Numbered from the stretch's first letter, positions 31,651 through 41,926 are shown. The stretch is 56,019 nt of DNA from Bacteroidales bacterium (GCA_016939365.1 JAFGHD010000025.1:1-56019); one strand, 5' to 3'. The notes: generated by a model from the sequence alone, not told the origin. Numbers and translations are program-made.

Positions 31651-33063
31651 ATGAGACAGTACAGGATCGGCCCTCATCCCAGGCTTTTGATCATTATGGG
31701 ATGCTTTCTCGGTTCCGTGACAATGTGTATCCTTTCGGGATGCGTCAGGCAAAAGACAGATAACGCGGCCGGGGGGATTACCCTGCAGAGTGAAGTACGT
31801 CACCCTGCATGGAGCGTCCAATCGGTGATCTATGAGGTCAACATCCGGCAATACACCCCTGGCGGCACTTTTAATGATTTTCTACCTTATCTGGAAAGGC
31901 TCAGGGATCTGGGAACGGACATTTTATGGCTGATGCCCATACATCCCATCGGGGAGAAAAACAGGAAGGGTTCCCTGGGTTCCTATTATTCGATAAGGGA
32001 TTACCGTGCCGTTAACCCGGAGTTCGGTACGCTTGATGATTTCAAAAAACTGGTCAATGAAGCACATCAGCTTGGATTGAAGGTGATCATCGACTGGGTG
32101 GCCAATCATTCTGCGTGGGACAACCCGTTGATCGAACTCCACCCTGAATGGTACACACGTGACAGCGCAGGTATGATGGTTTCTCCTTTCGACTGGACCG
32201 ATGTGGCAGACCTTGACTATGAACAGGCCGGGCTCTGGGATTGGATGATCGAATCCATGAAGTTCTGGGTGGTGGAAACCGGGATCGACGGTTTCCGCTG
32301 TGATGTGGCAGGAATGGTTCCTACGGCTTTTTGGGAAAAGGCACGGACATCCCTTGAAAAGGTTAAACCGGTCTTTATGCTTGCAGAGGCCGAGCAACCG
32401 GATCACCATATCAGGGCTTTTGATATGTCTTACAACTGGGAACTGCATCATCTGTTCAATGAAATTGCTGCCGGTTCCTCAGACCCGGATGCCATTACCG
32501 CCTGTCTGGAAAAGCAGGGGGAAATCTACCCTGCAGATGCTTACAGAATGTTGTTCACTTCGAACCATGATGAGAATTCATGGAAGGGATCAGCCATTGA
32601 GCGGCTCGGTTTTGCAGCTGCGCCAATGGCTGTTCTGTCATTCACCTTGCCCGGCATGCCCCTGATCTACAGCGGCCAGGAGGCAGGCATTGACAGGAAA
32701 CTGCTGTTTTTTGACAAGGATACCATTGACTGGGACCTCGATACCTCATGGTTTGGATTTTATCATAAGCTGGCACGGATGAAAAGGGGGCACCCTTCAC
32801 TGGCAAATGGCTCATCAGGAGGTCGATTTGTCCCGTTATCCACAACTGCTGGGAAAAGGACTTTTGCTTTTGCACGCGAGCTGAATGGGCCTGATCTTAT
32901 TGTGCTGACGCATTTTTCGGAGCAACCTGCGCGGTTTCTAATAAAAGAGCAGGGTATAAGCGGCAGTTATACTGACCTTTTCTCAGGCCGGAAACTCCGT
33001 TTAAAAACTGGAGATACACTGGCTCTGGGCCCATGGGGATACCAGATTCTCACGAGGGACTGA
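31651..33063 (+). CDS. Alpha-amylase family (GH13) lipoprotein
   Basis: This 470-aa enzyme has a hydrophobic leader and lipobox LSGC (Cys31), so it is probably a surface or periplasmic lipoprotein. Starting at the ATG at 31651 (the frame extends to 31591) keeps that leader intact. The TIM barrel contains region I DWVANHSAWD, the nucleophile Asp218 in GFRCDVAG, acid/base Glu246 in MLAEAEQ and Asp307 in SNHDEN, all present. It ends with a short GH13 C-domain (FALARE-like strands; LTHFSEQPARFL). It probably hydrolyses alpha-glucans such as maltodextrins. It is divergent from the membrane-protein operon. No SusC/SusD pair is adjacent, so it is not in a typical polysaccharide utilisation locus. 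Confidence 0.92.
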   Translation: MRQYRIGPHPRLLIIMGCFLGSVTMCILSGCVRQKTDNAAGGITLQSEVRHPAWSVQSVIYEVNIRQYTPGGTFNDFLPYLERLRDLGTDILWLMPIHPIGEKNRKGSLGSYYSIRDYRAVNPEFGTLDDFKKLVNEAHQLGLKVIIDWVANHSAWDNPLIELHPEWYTRDSAGMMVSPFDWTDVADLDYEQAGLWDWMIESMKFWVVETGIDGFRCDVAGMVPTAFWEKARTSLEKVKPVFMLAEAEQPDHHIRAFDMSYNWELHHLFNEIAAGSSDPDAITACLEKQGEIYPADAYRMLFTSNHDENSWKGSAIERLGFAAAPMAVLSFTLPGMPLIYSGQEAGIDRKLLFFDKDTIDWDLDTSWFGFYHKLARMKRGHPSLANGSSGGRFVPLSTTAGKRTFAFARELNGPDLIVLTHFSEQPARFLIKEQGISGSYTDLFSGRKLRLKTGDTLALGPWGYQILTRD

Positions 33064-33113
33064 TAAACCTGTATTAACAGATGTCTGGAAAACGAAGTTT
33101 TTAAGTCCCAAAA

Positions 33114-33143
33114 TTTGATTTATTAAAAATTATTCTAACTTTG
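33114..33143 (+). promoter_or_regulatory. Upstream promoter P1 in the rpsL gap
   Basis: TTTG at 33114-33117, an 18-nt spacer and TAACTTTG at 33136-33143 match TTTG/TAnnTTTG. The predicted start of transcription is near 33150, just before the structured region. Confidence 0.6.
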
Positions 33144-33149
33144 CACCCT

Positions 33150-33354
33150 CAATTTGAATCGTTCTGTCATAATTTATTGAAGATTAGGGTAATTCGGGAA
33201 ACCTGACAAACTGAGACGGTTATAGGTTTCCACTCCGCTGTATACTACCAGGCACGTTCTTGACAGAAGTACAGCGGCGTGCGTCTGAACCATCCTTGGT
33301 GAAGTGTTTCCAGATACCATTTGTTAAAAATCGACGCAGATCATTGTTTTTTTT
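33150..33354 (+). ncRNA. Predicted structured RNA (about 205 nt) between P1 and rpsL
   Basis: Perfect stems seen directly: GGAAACCT (33197-33204) with AGGTTTCC (33224-33231), 19-nt loop; CCGCTGTA (33235-33242) with TACAGCGG (33270-33277), containing an inner TTCT-TGAC-AGAA hairpin; TGCGTC (33280-33285) with GACGCA (33333-33338), enclosing ACCA-TCCT-TGGT. A run of eight T follows at 33347-33354. Together with P1 this reads as a promoter-structure-T-run unit, either an independent small RNA or the 5' leader of the ribosomal operon. I do not recognise the family. The asymmetric loop ACCAGGCA and GAAGTACAGC recall the SRP RNA tip, but there is no GNRA tetraloop. Confidence 0.4.
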
Positions 33355-33383
33355 ACAATTATTCTGTGTTATAACAATTTTAT

Positions 33384-33391
33384 TAATTTTG
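33384..33391 (+). promoter_or_regulatory. Second -7 element P2 before rpsL
   Basis: TAATTTTG is a perfect TAnnTTTG match 53 bp before the rpsL ATG; no TTG lies at the usual distance upstream. A start near 33397 would leave a 47-nt leader. The hairpin at 33392-33410 overlaps this site. Confidence 0.4.
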
Positions 33392-33410
33392 CCCCCCCGT
33401 TTCGGTGGGG
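33392..33410 (+). promoter_or_regulatory. GC-rich hairpin in the rpsL leader
   Basis: Seven C plus G (33392-33399) pair with CGG-T-GGGG (33403-33410) around a TTT loop: eight positions with one mismatch. No T-run follows. In a transcript from P1 it would be a stable leader hairpin. Confidence 0.35.
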
Positions 33411-33443
33411 TATGTGAAATTATAAGAGTTTAAAAGTGTTGAT

Positions 33444-33821
33444 ATGCCTACTATTCAGCAATTGGTAAGAAAAGGCCGGAAAAAGCTGACTGAGAAAAGC
33501 AAATCTCCTGCACTGGACAGTTGTCCGCAGAGGAGAGGGGTCTGTGTCAGGGTCTATACGACTACACCGAAGAAACCCAACTCCGCCATGCGGAAGGTGG
33601 CAAGGGTCAGGCTGACCAATCAGAAGGAGGTGAATGCCTACATCCCTGGTGAAGGACATAACCTGCAGGAGCATTCCATTGTTCTGATCAGGGGGGGAAG
33701 GGTCAAGGATCTCCCCGGTGTCAGGTACCATATCATCCGCGGGGCATTGGATACCTCTGGCGTGGAGGGCCGGTCGCAACGCAGGTCAAAATACGGGACA
33801 AAAAGACCGAAGAAAAAGTAA
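33444..33821 (+). CDS. rpsL: 30S ribosomal protein S12
   Basis: S12 sits at the decoding centre. The 125-aa protein has the two conserved loops [17 protein letters not shown], holding the Lys linked to streptomycin response, and [13 protein letters not shown], with the Asp that can be methylthiolated. Both read as wild type. It is the first gene of a 17-kb unbroken plus-strand ribosomal cluster. Confidence 0.98.
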   Translation: MPTIQQLVRKGRKKLTEKSKSPALDSCPQRRGVCVRVYTTTPKKPNSAMRKVARVRLTNQKEVNAYIPGEGHNLQEHSIVLIRGGRVKDLPGVRYHIIRGALDTSGVEGRSQRRSKYGTKRPKKK

Positions 33822-33855
33822 ACCCCTTTGTACAATCATGCTTAGTTAAATATAT

Positions 33856-34323
33856 ATGAGGAAATCGAAACCCAAAAAGAGGAACACCCTTCCTGATCCC
33901 AGATTCAATGACCCGATGGTGACGTTGTTCATTAACAACATCATGCTGAGGGGAAAGAAAAGCGTCGCTTTCCAGATATTTTACGATGCGATCGATATTG
34001 TCGGGGAAAGGACCAAGGAGGACGGCCTGGAGGTATTTAGAAAAGCCTTGGCCAATGTCACGCCTTCTGTGGAAGTGCGAAGCCGCAGGATCGGGGGGGC
34101 CACTTTTCAGATTCCTACTGAGATCAGACCTTCGAGGAAACTTTCCGTTGGAATGAAGAATCTGATCGGCTTCTCCAGGAAACGGCATGAGAAATCCATG
34201 TCACAAAAACTGGCTGCTGAGATCATGGCTGCATACAAGGAGGAAGGATCCGCTTTCAAGAAAAAGGAAGATACACACCGCATGGCTGAAGCCAACAAGG
34301 CCTTCTCCCATTTCAGGTTTTAA
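33856..34323 (+). CDS. rpsG: 30S ribosomal protein S7
   Basis: S7 nucleates assembly of the 16S 3' domain. At 155 aa it is the normal length, starting [15 protein letters not shown] and containing [21 protein letters not shown] and [19 protein letters not shown]. It lies between rpsL and fusA (gaps 34 and 20 bp), the standard str order. In E. coli S7 represses this operon, but no matching site is evident here. Confidence 0.97.
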   Translation: MRKSKPKKRNTLPDPRFNDPMVTLFINNIMLRGKKSVAFQIFYDAIDIVGERTKEDGLEVFRKALANVTPSVEVRSRRIGGATFQIPTEIRPSRKLSVGMKNLIGFSRKRHEKSMSQKLAAEIMAAYKEEGSAFKKKEDTHRMAEANKAFSHFRF

Positions 34324-34343
34324 TCCCTGATTACAGGCAGACA

Positions 34344-36452
34344 ATGAGCGCACGGTTGACACATACAAGGAATATCGGGATCATGGCCCATATCGACGCG
34401 GGAAAGACCACCACGACCGAGCGCATCCTTTATTATACAGGCATCAACTACCGTATCGGCGAAGTACATGATGGGACGGCTACCATGGACTGGATGGTAC
34501 AGGAGCAGGAACGCGGTATCACCATCACTTCCGCCGCCACAACCGTTTTCTGGCAGGTCGGAGGTGAAGAATTCAGGATCAACATCATTGATACACCCGG
34601 TCATGTGGATTTCACTGTTGAAGTGGAGCGTTCCCTTAGGGTACTTGACGGAGCAGTGGCACTGTTCTGTGCGGTCGGAGGTGTCGAACCACAGTCCGAA
34701 ACCGTCTGGAAGCAGGCCGACCACTATCATGTCCCCAGGATATGCTATATCAATAAAATGGATAGGGCAGGTGCCGATTTCTATTTTGTCGTCAACCAGA
34801 TAGAATCGAAATTCCATGCCATTCCGGTACCGGTCCAGATACCTATCGGGGAAGAGGACCGTTTCAGGGGGATCATCGACCTGATCAGCATGAAAGCCTA
34901 CCAATGGGATCCGGAAACCCTCGGAAAGGACTATTCTGAAATCCCTGTACCCGAGGAATATGCCGCGACTGCTGCAGAATACAGGTCGAAAATGCTCGAA
35001 CGGCTGGCCGATGATAACGAGGATATACTGGAAAAGTTCCTGGAAAATCCTGATACGATCACACAGGATGAAATACGGCACGCACTGAGGAAAGGAACGA
35101 TTGGACTCCGGATCACACCTGTACTTTGCGGAGCATCCTTTAAAAATACAGGCGTACAGTTGTTGCTGGACGCCGTTGTTTATTACCTGCCTTGTCCTGA
35201 TGAGGTACCTGCTATAAAGGGTATTCATCCCCATACCGGTCATGAGGAGTTCAGGAACGCTGATATCACTGAACCGTTTTCTGCACTGGCTTTCAAAATT
35301 ACGACAGATCCCTACGTGGGCAGAGTCGCTTTTTTCAGGGTCTATTCCGGAAGTGTGAAAGCCGGTGAGCATGTGCTCAATGTCAACACAGGGAAGAAGG
35401 AAAGGGTATCCAGAATCATGCAGATCCATGCCAACAAGCAGAAGCCTGTAGAGGTGATCGGAGCGGGAGATATCGGAGCGCTGGTGGGCTTTAAGGAAAT
35501 ACGAACCGGCGACAGCCTCTGTCATCCCGGTCATCCCGTACTTCTTGAATCAATGGCATTTCCCGAACCTGTTATCAACATGGCCGTGGAACCTAAGACA
35601 CAGGATGATGTTGATAAGCTGAATGAATCTCTCCGGAAGATCGCCGAGGAGGATCCCACTTTTACCCTGAAAAATGATGAGGAAACCGGACAAACGATCA
35701 TCAGTGGCATGGGTGAGCTTCATCTGGAGATTGTTCTGGACAGGATCAAAAGGGAATTCAATATCGAGTGCAACCGGGGAGCCCCGCAGGTGGCATATAA
35801 GGAAGCCATTCTGGGGTCCGTTTCACATCACTATATCTATAAGAAGCAGACAGGAGGCAAAGGAAAATTTGCCGAGTTGGCCTTCGAGATTTCTCCGGCT
35901 TCCGACGGATTCAAGGGGCTGGATTTTATCAATGATATCAAAGGCAATGACATCCCAAAACAGTTCATTCCTTCCATTGTCAAGGGATTTCAGTCAGCCA
36001 TGTCGAACGGCGTACTTCTGGGGTACCCTCTGGAAAATCTCCGGGTTCGCCTGACAGGAGGCAGTCACCATCCGGTGGATTCCGATCCTCTGGCATTCGA
36101 GATCGCAGCCAGTCTCGCCTACAGGGAAGCATGCAAAAAGGCTCAGCCGGTTTTGCTGGAGCCCGTTATGAAGGTGGAGGTGGTTACTCCTGATCTGTAT
36201 ATCGGTGATATTTCCAGTGATCTTAACAAACGCAGGGGAAAGGTGATGGAGATCGAGCCCCGGATCGGAAATCAGATCATCCGTGCCATGGTTCCGCTGT
36301 CAGAGATGTTCGGTTATGTCACATCCCTGAGAACCATCACATCCGGAAGGGCCACAGCATCACTTGAATTTTACAATTATGCCATTTTGCCCCGTGAGCT
36401 TACGGAGCATGTAATATATAAAATTAAAGGATATCTCGTAAACACATATTAA
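34344..36452 (+). CDS. fusA: Elongation factor G
   Basis: EF-G is the GTPase that drives translocation. The 702-aa protein has G1 [20 protein letters not shown]3 [12 protein letters not shown]4 NKMDRAG, and domains II to V, ending with the usual [22 protein letters not shown] block. All key motifs are intact. tuf does not follow, which is normal for Bacteroidota where it sits elsewhere. rpsJ starts 11 bp later. Confidence 0.98.
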   Translation: MSARLTHTRNIGIMAHIDAGKTTTTERILYYTGINYRIGEVHDGTATMDWMVQEQERGITITSAATTVFWQVGGEEFRINIIDTPGHVDFTVEVERSLRVLDGAVALFCAVGGVEPQSETVWKQADHYHVPRICYINKMDRAGADFYFVVNQIESKFHAIPVPVQIPIGEEDRFRGIIDLISMKAYQWDPETLGKDYSEIPVPEEYAATAAEYRSKMLERLADDNEDILEKFLENPDTITQDEIRHALRKGTIGLRITPVLCGASFKNTGVQLLLDAVVYYLPCPDEVPAIKGIHPHTGHEEFRNADITEPFSALAFKITTDPYVGRVAFFRVYSGSVKAGEHVLNVNTGKKERVSRIMQIHANKQKPVEVIGAGDIGALVGFKEIRTGDSLCHPGHPVLLESMAFPEPVINMAVEPKTQDDVDKLNESLRKIAEEDPTFTLKNDEETGQTIISGMGELHLEIVLDRIKREFNIECNRGAPQVAYKEAILGSVSHHYIYKKQTGGKGKFAELAFEISPASDGFKGLDFINDIKGNDIPKQFIPSIVKGFQSAMSNGVLLGYPLENLRVRLTGGSHHPVDSDPLAFEIAASLAYREACKKAQPVLLEPVMKVEVVTPDLYIGDISSDLNKRRGKVMEIEPRIGNQIIRAMVPLSEMFGYVTSLRTITSGRATASLEFYNYAILPRELTEHVIYKIKGYLVNTY

Positions 36453-36463
36453 AAGATAGTAAC

Positions 36464-36769
36464 GTGAGTCATAGGATTCGCATCAAGCTCAAATCGTACG
36501 ATCATAACCTGGTCGACAAATCGGCAGAAAAGATCGTAAAAACTGTAAAATCAACGGGTGCGGTTGTTACCGGTCCTATACCCCTTCCAACCGACAAAAA
36601 GATTTTTACGGTAAACAGGTCCACCTTTGTGAACAAGAAATCCAGGGAACAATTCCAGTTGTGCTCATACAAAAGACTACTCGACATATACAGCAGCACG
36701 ACAAAGACCATCGATGCACTGATGAAACTGGAGCTTCCCAGCGGGGTGGAAGTGGAAATCAAGGTTTAA
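36464..36769 (+). CDS. rpsJ: 30S ribosomal protein S10
   Basis: This 101-aa protein starts at a GTG ([24 protein letters not shown] follows). S10 also acts as NusE in antitermination with NusB, whose gene is at 8409-9374. The C-terminal [10 protein letters not shown] is typical. No better ATG exists upstream: the preceding bases are the fusA stop and a short spacer. Confidence 0.97.
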   Translation: MSHRIRIKLKSYDHNLVDKSAEKIVKTVKSTGAVVTGPIPLPTDKKIFTVNRSTFVNKKSREQFQLCSYKRLLDIYSSTTKTIDALMKLELPSGVEVEIKV

Positions 36770-36798
36770 GGTTTTTGATTTTTAACTGATATTCGGAA

Positions 36799-37428
36799 AT
36801 GTCAGGATTAATAGGAAAGAAAATCGGGATGACCAGCGTTTATGACGCCAATGGGAAGAATGTTCCCTGTACGGTCATTGAAGCCGGTCCCTGCGTGGTG
36901 ACACAGGTAAAAACCACTGACAAGGATGGATATGAAGCCATCCAGCTGGCTTTTGGCGAGCGAAAGGAGAAACACACCAGTAAGGCACTGAAGGGCCATT
37001 TTGATAAAGCCGGTGTGACACCCAAGAAGGTTATTGCCGAGTTCACCAGGTTCGAGGCGGGACATCAGAAAAAGTTCGGGGACGTCCTTAATGTTAATGT
37101 GTTTATCGAAGGCGAATACATTGATGTGGTGGGCATTACCAAGGGCAAGGGATTTCAGGGAGTGGTCAAAAGGCATCATTTCAGGGGCGTAAATGATAAT
37201 ACGCATGGTCAGCATAACAGACAGCGGGCACCCGGATCGATTGGGGCATCCTCCTATCCCTCCAGGGTATTCAAGGGTCTCAGGATGGCCGGTCAGACAG
37301 GAAGCAATCGGGTCAAACTGATCAACCTTCAGGTAGTGAAATTAATTCCTGAGAAGAACCTCGTGCTGCTCAAGGGAGCGGTCCCGGGGCCAAATGGATC
37401 ATATGTAATTCTTGAAAGATGGAGCTAG
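36799..37428 (+). CDS. rplC: 50S ribosomal protein L3
   Basis: L3 is a 23S-binding assembly initiator near the peptidyl transferase centre. It is 209 aa with start [16 protein letters not shown] and the centre-reaching loop [25 protein letters not shown]. Its stop overlaps the rplD start by 10 bp, implying coupled translation. Confidence 0.97.
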   Translation: MSGLIGKKIGMTSVYDANGKNVPCTVIEAGPCVVTQVKTTDKDGYEAIQLAFGERKEKHTSKALKGHFDKAGVTPKKVIAEFTRFEAGHQKKFGDVLNVNVFIEGEYIDVVGITKGKGFQGVVKRHHFRGVNDNTHGQHNRQRAPGSIGASSYPSRVFKGLRMAGQTGSNRVKLINLQVVKLIPEKNLVLLKGAVPGPNGSYVILERWS

Positions 37429-38051
37429 AAGTCTATAACATCAACGGTCAGAAGACAGATAAGAAGGTTTCTGTGGACGATACGGTGTTCGGTATTGAGC
37501 CCAATGATCATGCCATTTATCTGGACATCAAGAACATAATGGCCAACCGCAGGCAGGGCACACATTCATCCAAAACCAAAAGTCTGGTCTCGGGAAGCAC
37601 CCGGAAACTGAAAAGGCAGAAAGGAACAGGTACCGCCCGTTTCGGGAGTATCAAAAATCCCCTTTTCAGGGGTGGTGCCAGGACTTTCGGCCCTGAACCA
37701 CGTGATTATTCCCTCCGGATCAACAAGAAGTTGAAGAAGCTGGCCAGGCGTTCAGCTCTTTCCTACAAAATGAAGGAAAACGGAATCATCGTGCTGGAGG
37801 ATTTCAGCATGGAAACATCAAAGACAAAAGATTTTGCCCAGATACTGAAGAATTTTGACCTTACCGGGAAAAAGGTGCTCCTGGTGGCCACCAGGCCTGA
37901 CGCAAACCTTCTCTTGTCCAGCCGGAATATACAATCGGCAAGGATCGTTGAAGCCAGGAATATCTGCACATACGACATACTCAATGCCAACAGCCTGCTG
38001 ATTGCAGAGAGCTCGCTGGAGGAGATTCAGAGGATCAATTCAGCCAACTGA
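37419..38051 (+). CDS. rplD: 50S ribosomal protein L4
   Basis: L4 (210 aa) lines the exit tunnel. It has the extended loop [36 protein letters not shown]. The ATG at 37419 lies within the end of rplC. In E. coli L4 autoregulates the S10 operon, but no equivalent leader can be identified here. Confidence 0.97.
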   Translation: MELEVYNINGQKTDKKVSVDDTVFGIEPNDHAIYLDIKNIMANRRQGTHSSKTKSLVSGSTRKLKRQKGTGTARFGSIKNPLFRGGARTFGPEPRDYSLRINKKLKKLARRSALSYKMKENGIIVLEDFSMETSKTKDFAQILKNFDLTGKKVLLVATRPDANLLLSSRNIQSARIVEARNICTYDILNANSLLIAESSLEEIQRINSAN

Positions 38052-38076
38052 GGATTATCCTGCTAAAAAAAAGGTT

Positions 38077-38367
38077 ATGGAAATTATCATAAAACCGGTG
38101 ATCACCGAAAAGATGACAGGCCTGGGCGACAAGCTTGGCAGGTATGCTTTCATTGTCAGGAAAAATGCCAACAAGCTGCAGATCAAAAAAGCGATCCAGG
38201 AACTTTATGGTGTTGAGGTGGAAGCGGTAAACACCATGAACATATCCGGGAAGAACCGTTCCAGGTTTACAAAAACCGGTGTGATCACCGGAAGAACGGC
38301 ATCATACAAAAAGGCCATCGTTACATTGGCCAAAGGTGAAACAATTGATTTTTATAGCAATATCTAG
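38077..38367 (+). CDS. rplW: 50S ribosomal protein L23
   Basis: The ATG at 38077 gives a 96-aa protein beginning MEIIIKPVITEKMT, the conserved L23 start; an upstream frame to 38002 overlaps rplD and has no L23 character. L23 docks SRP and trigger factor at the tunnel exit. Confidence 0.96.
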   Translation: MEIIIKPVITEKMTGLGDKLGRYAFIVRKNANKLQIKKAIQELYGVEVEAVNTMNISGKNRSRFTKTGVITGRTASYKKAIVTLAKGETIDFYSNI

Positions 38368-38372
38368 AATAA

Positions 38373-39197
38373 ATGGCTTTAAGGAAATTAAAACCCACCA
38401 CGTCAAGTCAGCGTTTCAAGCTGATCAGTGCGTTTGATGAAATCACTGCCACAAAGCCTGAAAAAAGCTTACTGCAACCCGGCAGGAAGACCGGTGGCAG
38501 GAACAGCGAGGGAAAAATGACCATCCGTTATATTGGCGGGGGTCACAAGCAACAATACCGGGTCATCGACTTTAAACGGGACAAGGAAGGCATTCCTGCA
38601 ACCGTGAAGTCGATCGAGTATGATCCGAACCGGACTGCACGGATTGCCCTTCTGTTTTACTCTGACGGTGAAAAACGCTATATTCTTGCGCCTCAGGGGC
38701 TCAAGGTGGGACAACAGATCATGTCGGGCAAGGGTGTAGCTCCCGAAGTGGGAAACACATTGTACCTGAGTGAGATTCCATACGGAACGATCGTCCATAA
38801 CATCGAGTTGAGGCCGGGGCAGGGAGGCAAGATGGCACGGAGTGCCGGTACTTATGCACAGCTGATGTCACGGGATGGGAAATTCGCTATCCTGAAACTG
38901 CCCTCCGGGGAGACCCGGATGATCCTCCAGGCATGCCGCGCAACGGTTGGAATGGTTTCCAATGTAGATCACAGCCTCGAGGTTTCAGGAAAAGCAGGAA
39001 GGAGCCGTTGGTTAGGTCGCCGCCCGAGAACCCGTGGTGTGGCTATGAATCCCGTCGACCATCCTATGGGCGGTGGCGAAGGAAGAGCATCAGGAGGTCA
39101 CCCCCGCTCCAGAAAAGGAACACCCGCCAAGGGATACAAAACACGGGCGCCTAAAAAGAACTCATCAAAGTATATCCTTGAGAGAAGGAAGAAATAA
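38373..39197 (+). CDS. rplB: 50S ribosomal protein L2
   Basis: L2 (274 aa) bridges subunits and supports peptidyl transfer. It opens [15 protein letters not shown] and contains [38 protein letters not shown] with the conserved His, and a lysine-rich tail. It is full length, 5 bp behind rplW. Confidence 0.98.
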   Translation: MALRKLKPTTSSQRFKLISAFDEITATKPEKSLLQPGRKTGGRNSEGKMTIRYIGGGHKQQYRVIDFKRDKEGIPATVKSIEYDPNRTARIALLFYSDGEKRYILAPQGLKVGQQIMSGKGVAPEVGNTLYLSEIPYGTIVHNIELRPGQGGKMARSAGTYAQLMSRDGKFAILKLPSGETRMILQACRATVGMVSNVDHSLEVSGKAGRSRWLGRRPRTRGVAMNPVDHPMGGGEGRASGGHPRSRKGTPAKGYKTRAPKKNSSKYILERRKK

Positions 39198-39217
39198 CAA
39201 ATCAATCATCCAGATCC

Positions 39218-39496
39218 ATGAGCCGTTCATTAAAGAAAGGACCTTATATAGACTACAAGCTGGAGAAGAAAATACTTCAGAGTGTCGAATCCAAGAAGAA
39301 GTCCGTCATCAAGACCTGGTCACGTGCTTCCATGATTTCTCCCGACTTTGTCGGACAGACGATCGCCGTTCACAACGGAAACAAGTTCATTCCGGTCTAT
39401 ATCACTGAAAACATGGTCGGGCACAAACTGGGTGAATTCGCACCCACTCGTGTATTCCGCGGCCATGCAGGCAGTAAGGATAAAGGTAAAAGATAA
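39218..39496 (+). CDS. rpsS: 30S ribosomal protein S19
   Basis: At 92 aa it has [19 protein letters not shown] and the [10 protein letters not shown]-x-FRGH signature near the C-terminus. It binds the 30S head with S13. Full length. Confidence 0.97.
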   Translation: MSRSLKKGPYIDYKLEKKILQSVESKKKSVIKTWSRASMISPDFVGQTIAVHNGNKFIPVYITENMVGHKLGEFAPTRVFRGHAGSKDKGKR

Positions 39497-39510
39497 ATAA
39501 TTGCATAAAA

Positions 39511-39918
39511 ATGGGTTCCAGAAAACATCTGAAAGCGGAAGAAAGAAAAGAAGCCCGGAAAAAGCTGTTCATCGCCAGGTTGAGGAACTGCCCCAGTTCA
39601 CCCAGAAAGATGAGGCTTATCGCGGATATGATCAGGGGAGAATCCGTGGATAAGGCATTGTATCTTCTGAAATATGGCAAGAAAGAGCCATCCGGAATGT
39701 TATACAAGCTGCTTCTTTCGGCCATTGCCAATTGGCAAAACAAGAATGAGGGGGTCCGCATTGAGGATGCCCACCTGTTCGTAAAAAGTGTGAGTGTGGA
39801 CGGCGGCCGTGTGCTTAAAAGGCTTCAGACTGCACCGCAGGGACGTGCCCACAGGATCCGGAAAAGATCCAACCACGTGACACTCATTTTGGACAGCAAA
39901 GAAGTTGAAAATAATTAA
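39511..39918 (+). CDS. rplV: 50S ribosomal protein L22
   Basis: L22 (135 aa) reaches into the exit tunnel. NCPSSPRKMRLIADMIRG and the hairpin KRLQTAPQGRAHRIRKRSNHVTLIL, where macrolide-resistance changes occur in other bacteria, are visible and look ordinary. Confidence 0.97.
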   Translation: MGSRKHLKAEERKEARKKLFIARLRNCPSSPRKMRLIADMIRGESVDKALYLLKYGKKEPSGMLYKLLLSAIANWQNKNEGVRIEDAHLFVKSVSVDGGRVLKRLQTAPQGRAHRIRKRSNHVTLILDSKEVENN

Positions 39919-39928
39919 TAGATACTGA

Positions 39929-40630
39929 ATGGGACAAAAGACAAATCCGATCGGCCTCAGGCTCGGAATCATCAGGGGATGGGATTCGAACTGGTATGGA
40001 GGAAAACAGTTTTCCCAGAAACTTGTTGAGGATGAACATATCCGCAAGTACCTGAATGCAAGGCTGGCTAAGGCCGGCATATCAAAAGTGCTCATTGAGA
40101 GGACACTGAAACTGGTTACCGTGACCATTTTCACTGCACGTCCCGGCATCATCATCGGCAAAGGCGGGCAGGAGGTGGACAAACTGATGGAAGAGCTCAA
40201 GAAACTGACCAGCAAGGAGATACAGATCAACATCTCCGAGATTAAGAGACCTGAACTTGATGCGGTCATCGTGGCGAATGCCATTGCACGGCAGATAGAA
40301 GGCAGGATATCCTTCCGGAGGGCCATCAAGACAGCTGTGGCATCGACCATGAGGATCGGTGCAGAGGGAATAAAGGTTCAGATATCCGGCAGGCTCGCTG
40401 GAGCTGAAATGGCAAGGAACGAGACGTACAAGGAGGGCAGGATACCACTTCATACCCTCCGTGCTGATATCGACTATGCTCTTGCTGAGGCCCATACAAC
40501 CTATGGACGCATAGGCGTAAAGGTTTGGATTTGTAAAGGAGAAGTCTATGGAAAGAGGGAGTTCCTGCCGGTTGAATCCGCTGCCAGACCCAAAGTCCCC
40601 GGAAGGGCAAAACGTTCCAGAAAAAGGTAA
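39929..40630 (+). CDS. rpsC: 30S ribosomal protein S3
   Basis: S3 (233 aa) forms part of the mRNA entry site. It has an [14 protein letters not shown] start, KH-domain loop [13 protein letters not shown] and C-domain [30 protein letters not shown]. The last residues are a short basic tail. Confidence 0.97.
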   Translation: MGQKTNPIGLRLGIIRGWDSNWYGGKQFSQKLVEDEHIRKYLNARLAKAGISKVLIERTLKLVTVTIFTARPGIIIGKGGQEVDKLMEELKKLTSKEIQINISEIKRPELDAVIVANAIARQIEGRISFRRAIKTAVASTMRIGAEGIKVQISGRLAGAEMARNETYKEGRIPLHTLRADIDYALAEAHTTYGRIGVKVWICKGEVYGKREFLPVESAARPKVPGRAKRSRKR

Positions 40631-40651
40631 TCAAACAACCTGAATATTGTC

Positions 40652-41080
40652 ATGTTACAACCCAAGAAAACAAAATACCGCAAACAACAGAAAGGCAGGA
40701 TGAAGGGGAATGCCATGCGGGGCAACCAACTCGCATTCGGGTCATTCGGTATCAAATCCCTTGAAACCTCGCTGATAACCGGACGCCAGATCGAGGCGGC
40801 CAGACAGGCCGTTACCCGTCACATGAAACGTGAGGGCCAGATATGGATCAGGATATTTCCCGACAAGCCCATTACCAAGAAACCCGCAGAGGTCCGTATG
40901 GGAAAGGGAAAAGGCGCTCCGGAGATGTTTGTTGCCCGCGTTACTCCGGGCCGGATCATGTTCGAAGCCGATGGGGTTCCTCTGGAAATAGCCAGGGAAG
41001 CTTTGCGCCTGGCGGCCCAGAAGTTGCCTGTCCCGACCAAGTTTATTGTCAGAAGAGATTATATTGAAGAAACCAACTAA
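40652..41080 (+). CDS. rplP: 50S ribosomal protein L16
   Basis: This 142-aa protein begins [21 protein letters not shown] and has [38 protein letters not shown], the L16 signature. It contacts the A-site tRNA elbow. rpmC follows after 6 bp. Confidence 0.97.
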   Translation: MLQPKKTKYRKQQKGRMKGNAMRGNQLAFGSFGIKSLETSLITGRQIEAARQAVTRHMKREGQIWIRIFPDKPITKKPAEVRMGKGKGAPEMFVARVTPGRIMFEADGVPLEIAREALRLAAQKLPVPTKFIVRRDYIEETN

Positions 41081-41086
41081 TGTGCA

Positions 41087-41290
41087 ATGGAACAGCAAGT
41101 AGTCAGGGAGCTATCCACACCCGAGCTTAAGGAACGACTGGAGGACGAGGTAAAACAACTGGTCAAGCTGAAAATGAACCATGCGGTTTCACCCCTTGAA
41201 AATCCAAATAAAATAAAGGTATACCGCAGGGCAATTGCAAGGATCAAAACGGAACTTAGAAGAAGAGAACTCGAAGAAACCAAAAAGTAA
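41087..41290 (+). CDS. rpmC: 50S ribosomal protein L29
   Basis: A 67-aa two-helix protein with [27 protein letters not shown] and [15 protein letters not shown]29 lies at the tunnel exit beside L23. Full length, between rplP and rpsQ. Confidence 0.95.
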   Translation: MEQQVVRELSTPELKERLEDEVKQLVKLKMNHAVSPLENPNKIKVYRRAIARIKTELRRRELEETKK

Positions 41291-41297
41291 AGACCGG

Positions 41298-41555
41298 ATG
41301 GAAACCAGAAATCTCAGAAAGGAGAAAATCGGAGTCGTGGTCAGCAATAAGGCTGAAAAGTCGATTGTCGTGGAAGTTGAGAGAAAGGTGATGCACCCGA
41401 TTTACGGCAAGTTTGTCAAGAAAAGGTCCAAATTCATGGCACATGACGAGCAGAATGAATGTAATGAAGGGGATATGGTCCGCATCATGGAGACCAGACC
41501 ACTCAGCAAAATGAAATGCTGGAGATTAGTTGAAATCATAGAAAGAGCCAAATAA
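41298..41555 (+). CDS. rpsQ: 30S ribosomal protein S17
   Basis: The ATG at 41298 gives 85 aa: [25 protein letters not shown], then [21 protein letters not shown]17 is a primary 16S-binding protein. A longer frame to 41235 overlaps rpmC and is rejected. Confidence 0.96.
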   Translation: METRNLRKEKIGVVVSNKAEKSIVVEVERKVMHPIYGKFVKKRSKFMAHDEQNECNEGDMVRIMETRPLSKMKCWRLVEIIERAK

Positions 41556-41557
41556 TC

Positions 41558-41926
41558 ATGATACAGCAGGAGTCAAGGTTAACAGTTGCGGATAACAGCG
41601 GAGCCAAGGAAGTGCTGTGTATCCGGGTACTGGGAGGTACCGGAAAACGGTATGCAGGCATCGGGGATAAGATTGTGGTTACCGTAAAAAACGCCCTTCC
41701 TTCCGGCAACATCAAGAAAGGAACCGTGATCAAGGCCGTGGTGGTCAGAACCCGCAAGGAAAAGCGCCGCAGTGACGGCTCTTACATCCGCTTTGATGAC
41801 AATGCAGTGGTACTCCTGAACAATGCCGGAGAGATGATCGGAACCCGTATTTTCGGACCTGTTGCCAGAGAGCTTCGGGAAAAACAATATATGAAGATCG
41901 TGTCATTGGCACCTGAGGTGCTCTAA
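41558..41926 (+). CDS. rplN: 50S ribosomal protein L14
   Basis: This 122-aa protein begins [27 protein letters not shown] and contains [26 protein letters not shown]. It starts 2 bp after rpsQ. L14 contacts the 30S at bridge B8 and binds the silencing factor RsfS. Confidence 0.97.
   Translation: MIQQESRLTVADNSGAKEVLCIRVLGGTGKRYAGIGDKIVVTVKNALPSGNIKKGTVIKAVVVRTRKEKRRSDGSYIRFDDNAVVLLNNAGEMIGTRIFGPVARELREKQYMKIVSLAPEVL

Larger units (their letters stand above)
33064..33443. other. 380-bp gene-free gap before rpsL
   Basis: No protein frame worth calling was found. The gap holds a consensus promoter (33114-33143), a run of strong RNA stems (33197-33338), a T8 run (33347-33354), a second -7 element (33384-33391) and a GC-rich hairpin (33392-33410). 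Each is listed separately. Confidence 0.6.

Noticed and set aside
30923-31654. 243-aa plus-strand frame overlapping the membrane-protein gene and the gap
   Set aside because: Most of it is antisense to a clear membrane protein; its composition is Arg/Ser/Pro-rich as in shadow frames.
33150-33354. SRP RNA, 6S RNA or tmRNA assignment for the structured gap
   Set aside because: No GNRA tip, no clear 6S bubble and too short for tmRNA; only the stems themselves can be supported, so no family name is given.
34320-35534. 404-aa open frame on the minus strand inside fusA
   Set aside because: It is fully antisense to the strongly conserved fusA, has no family motifs and no promoter; it is a shadow of a GC-balanced gene.
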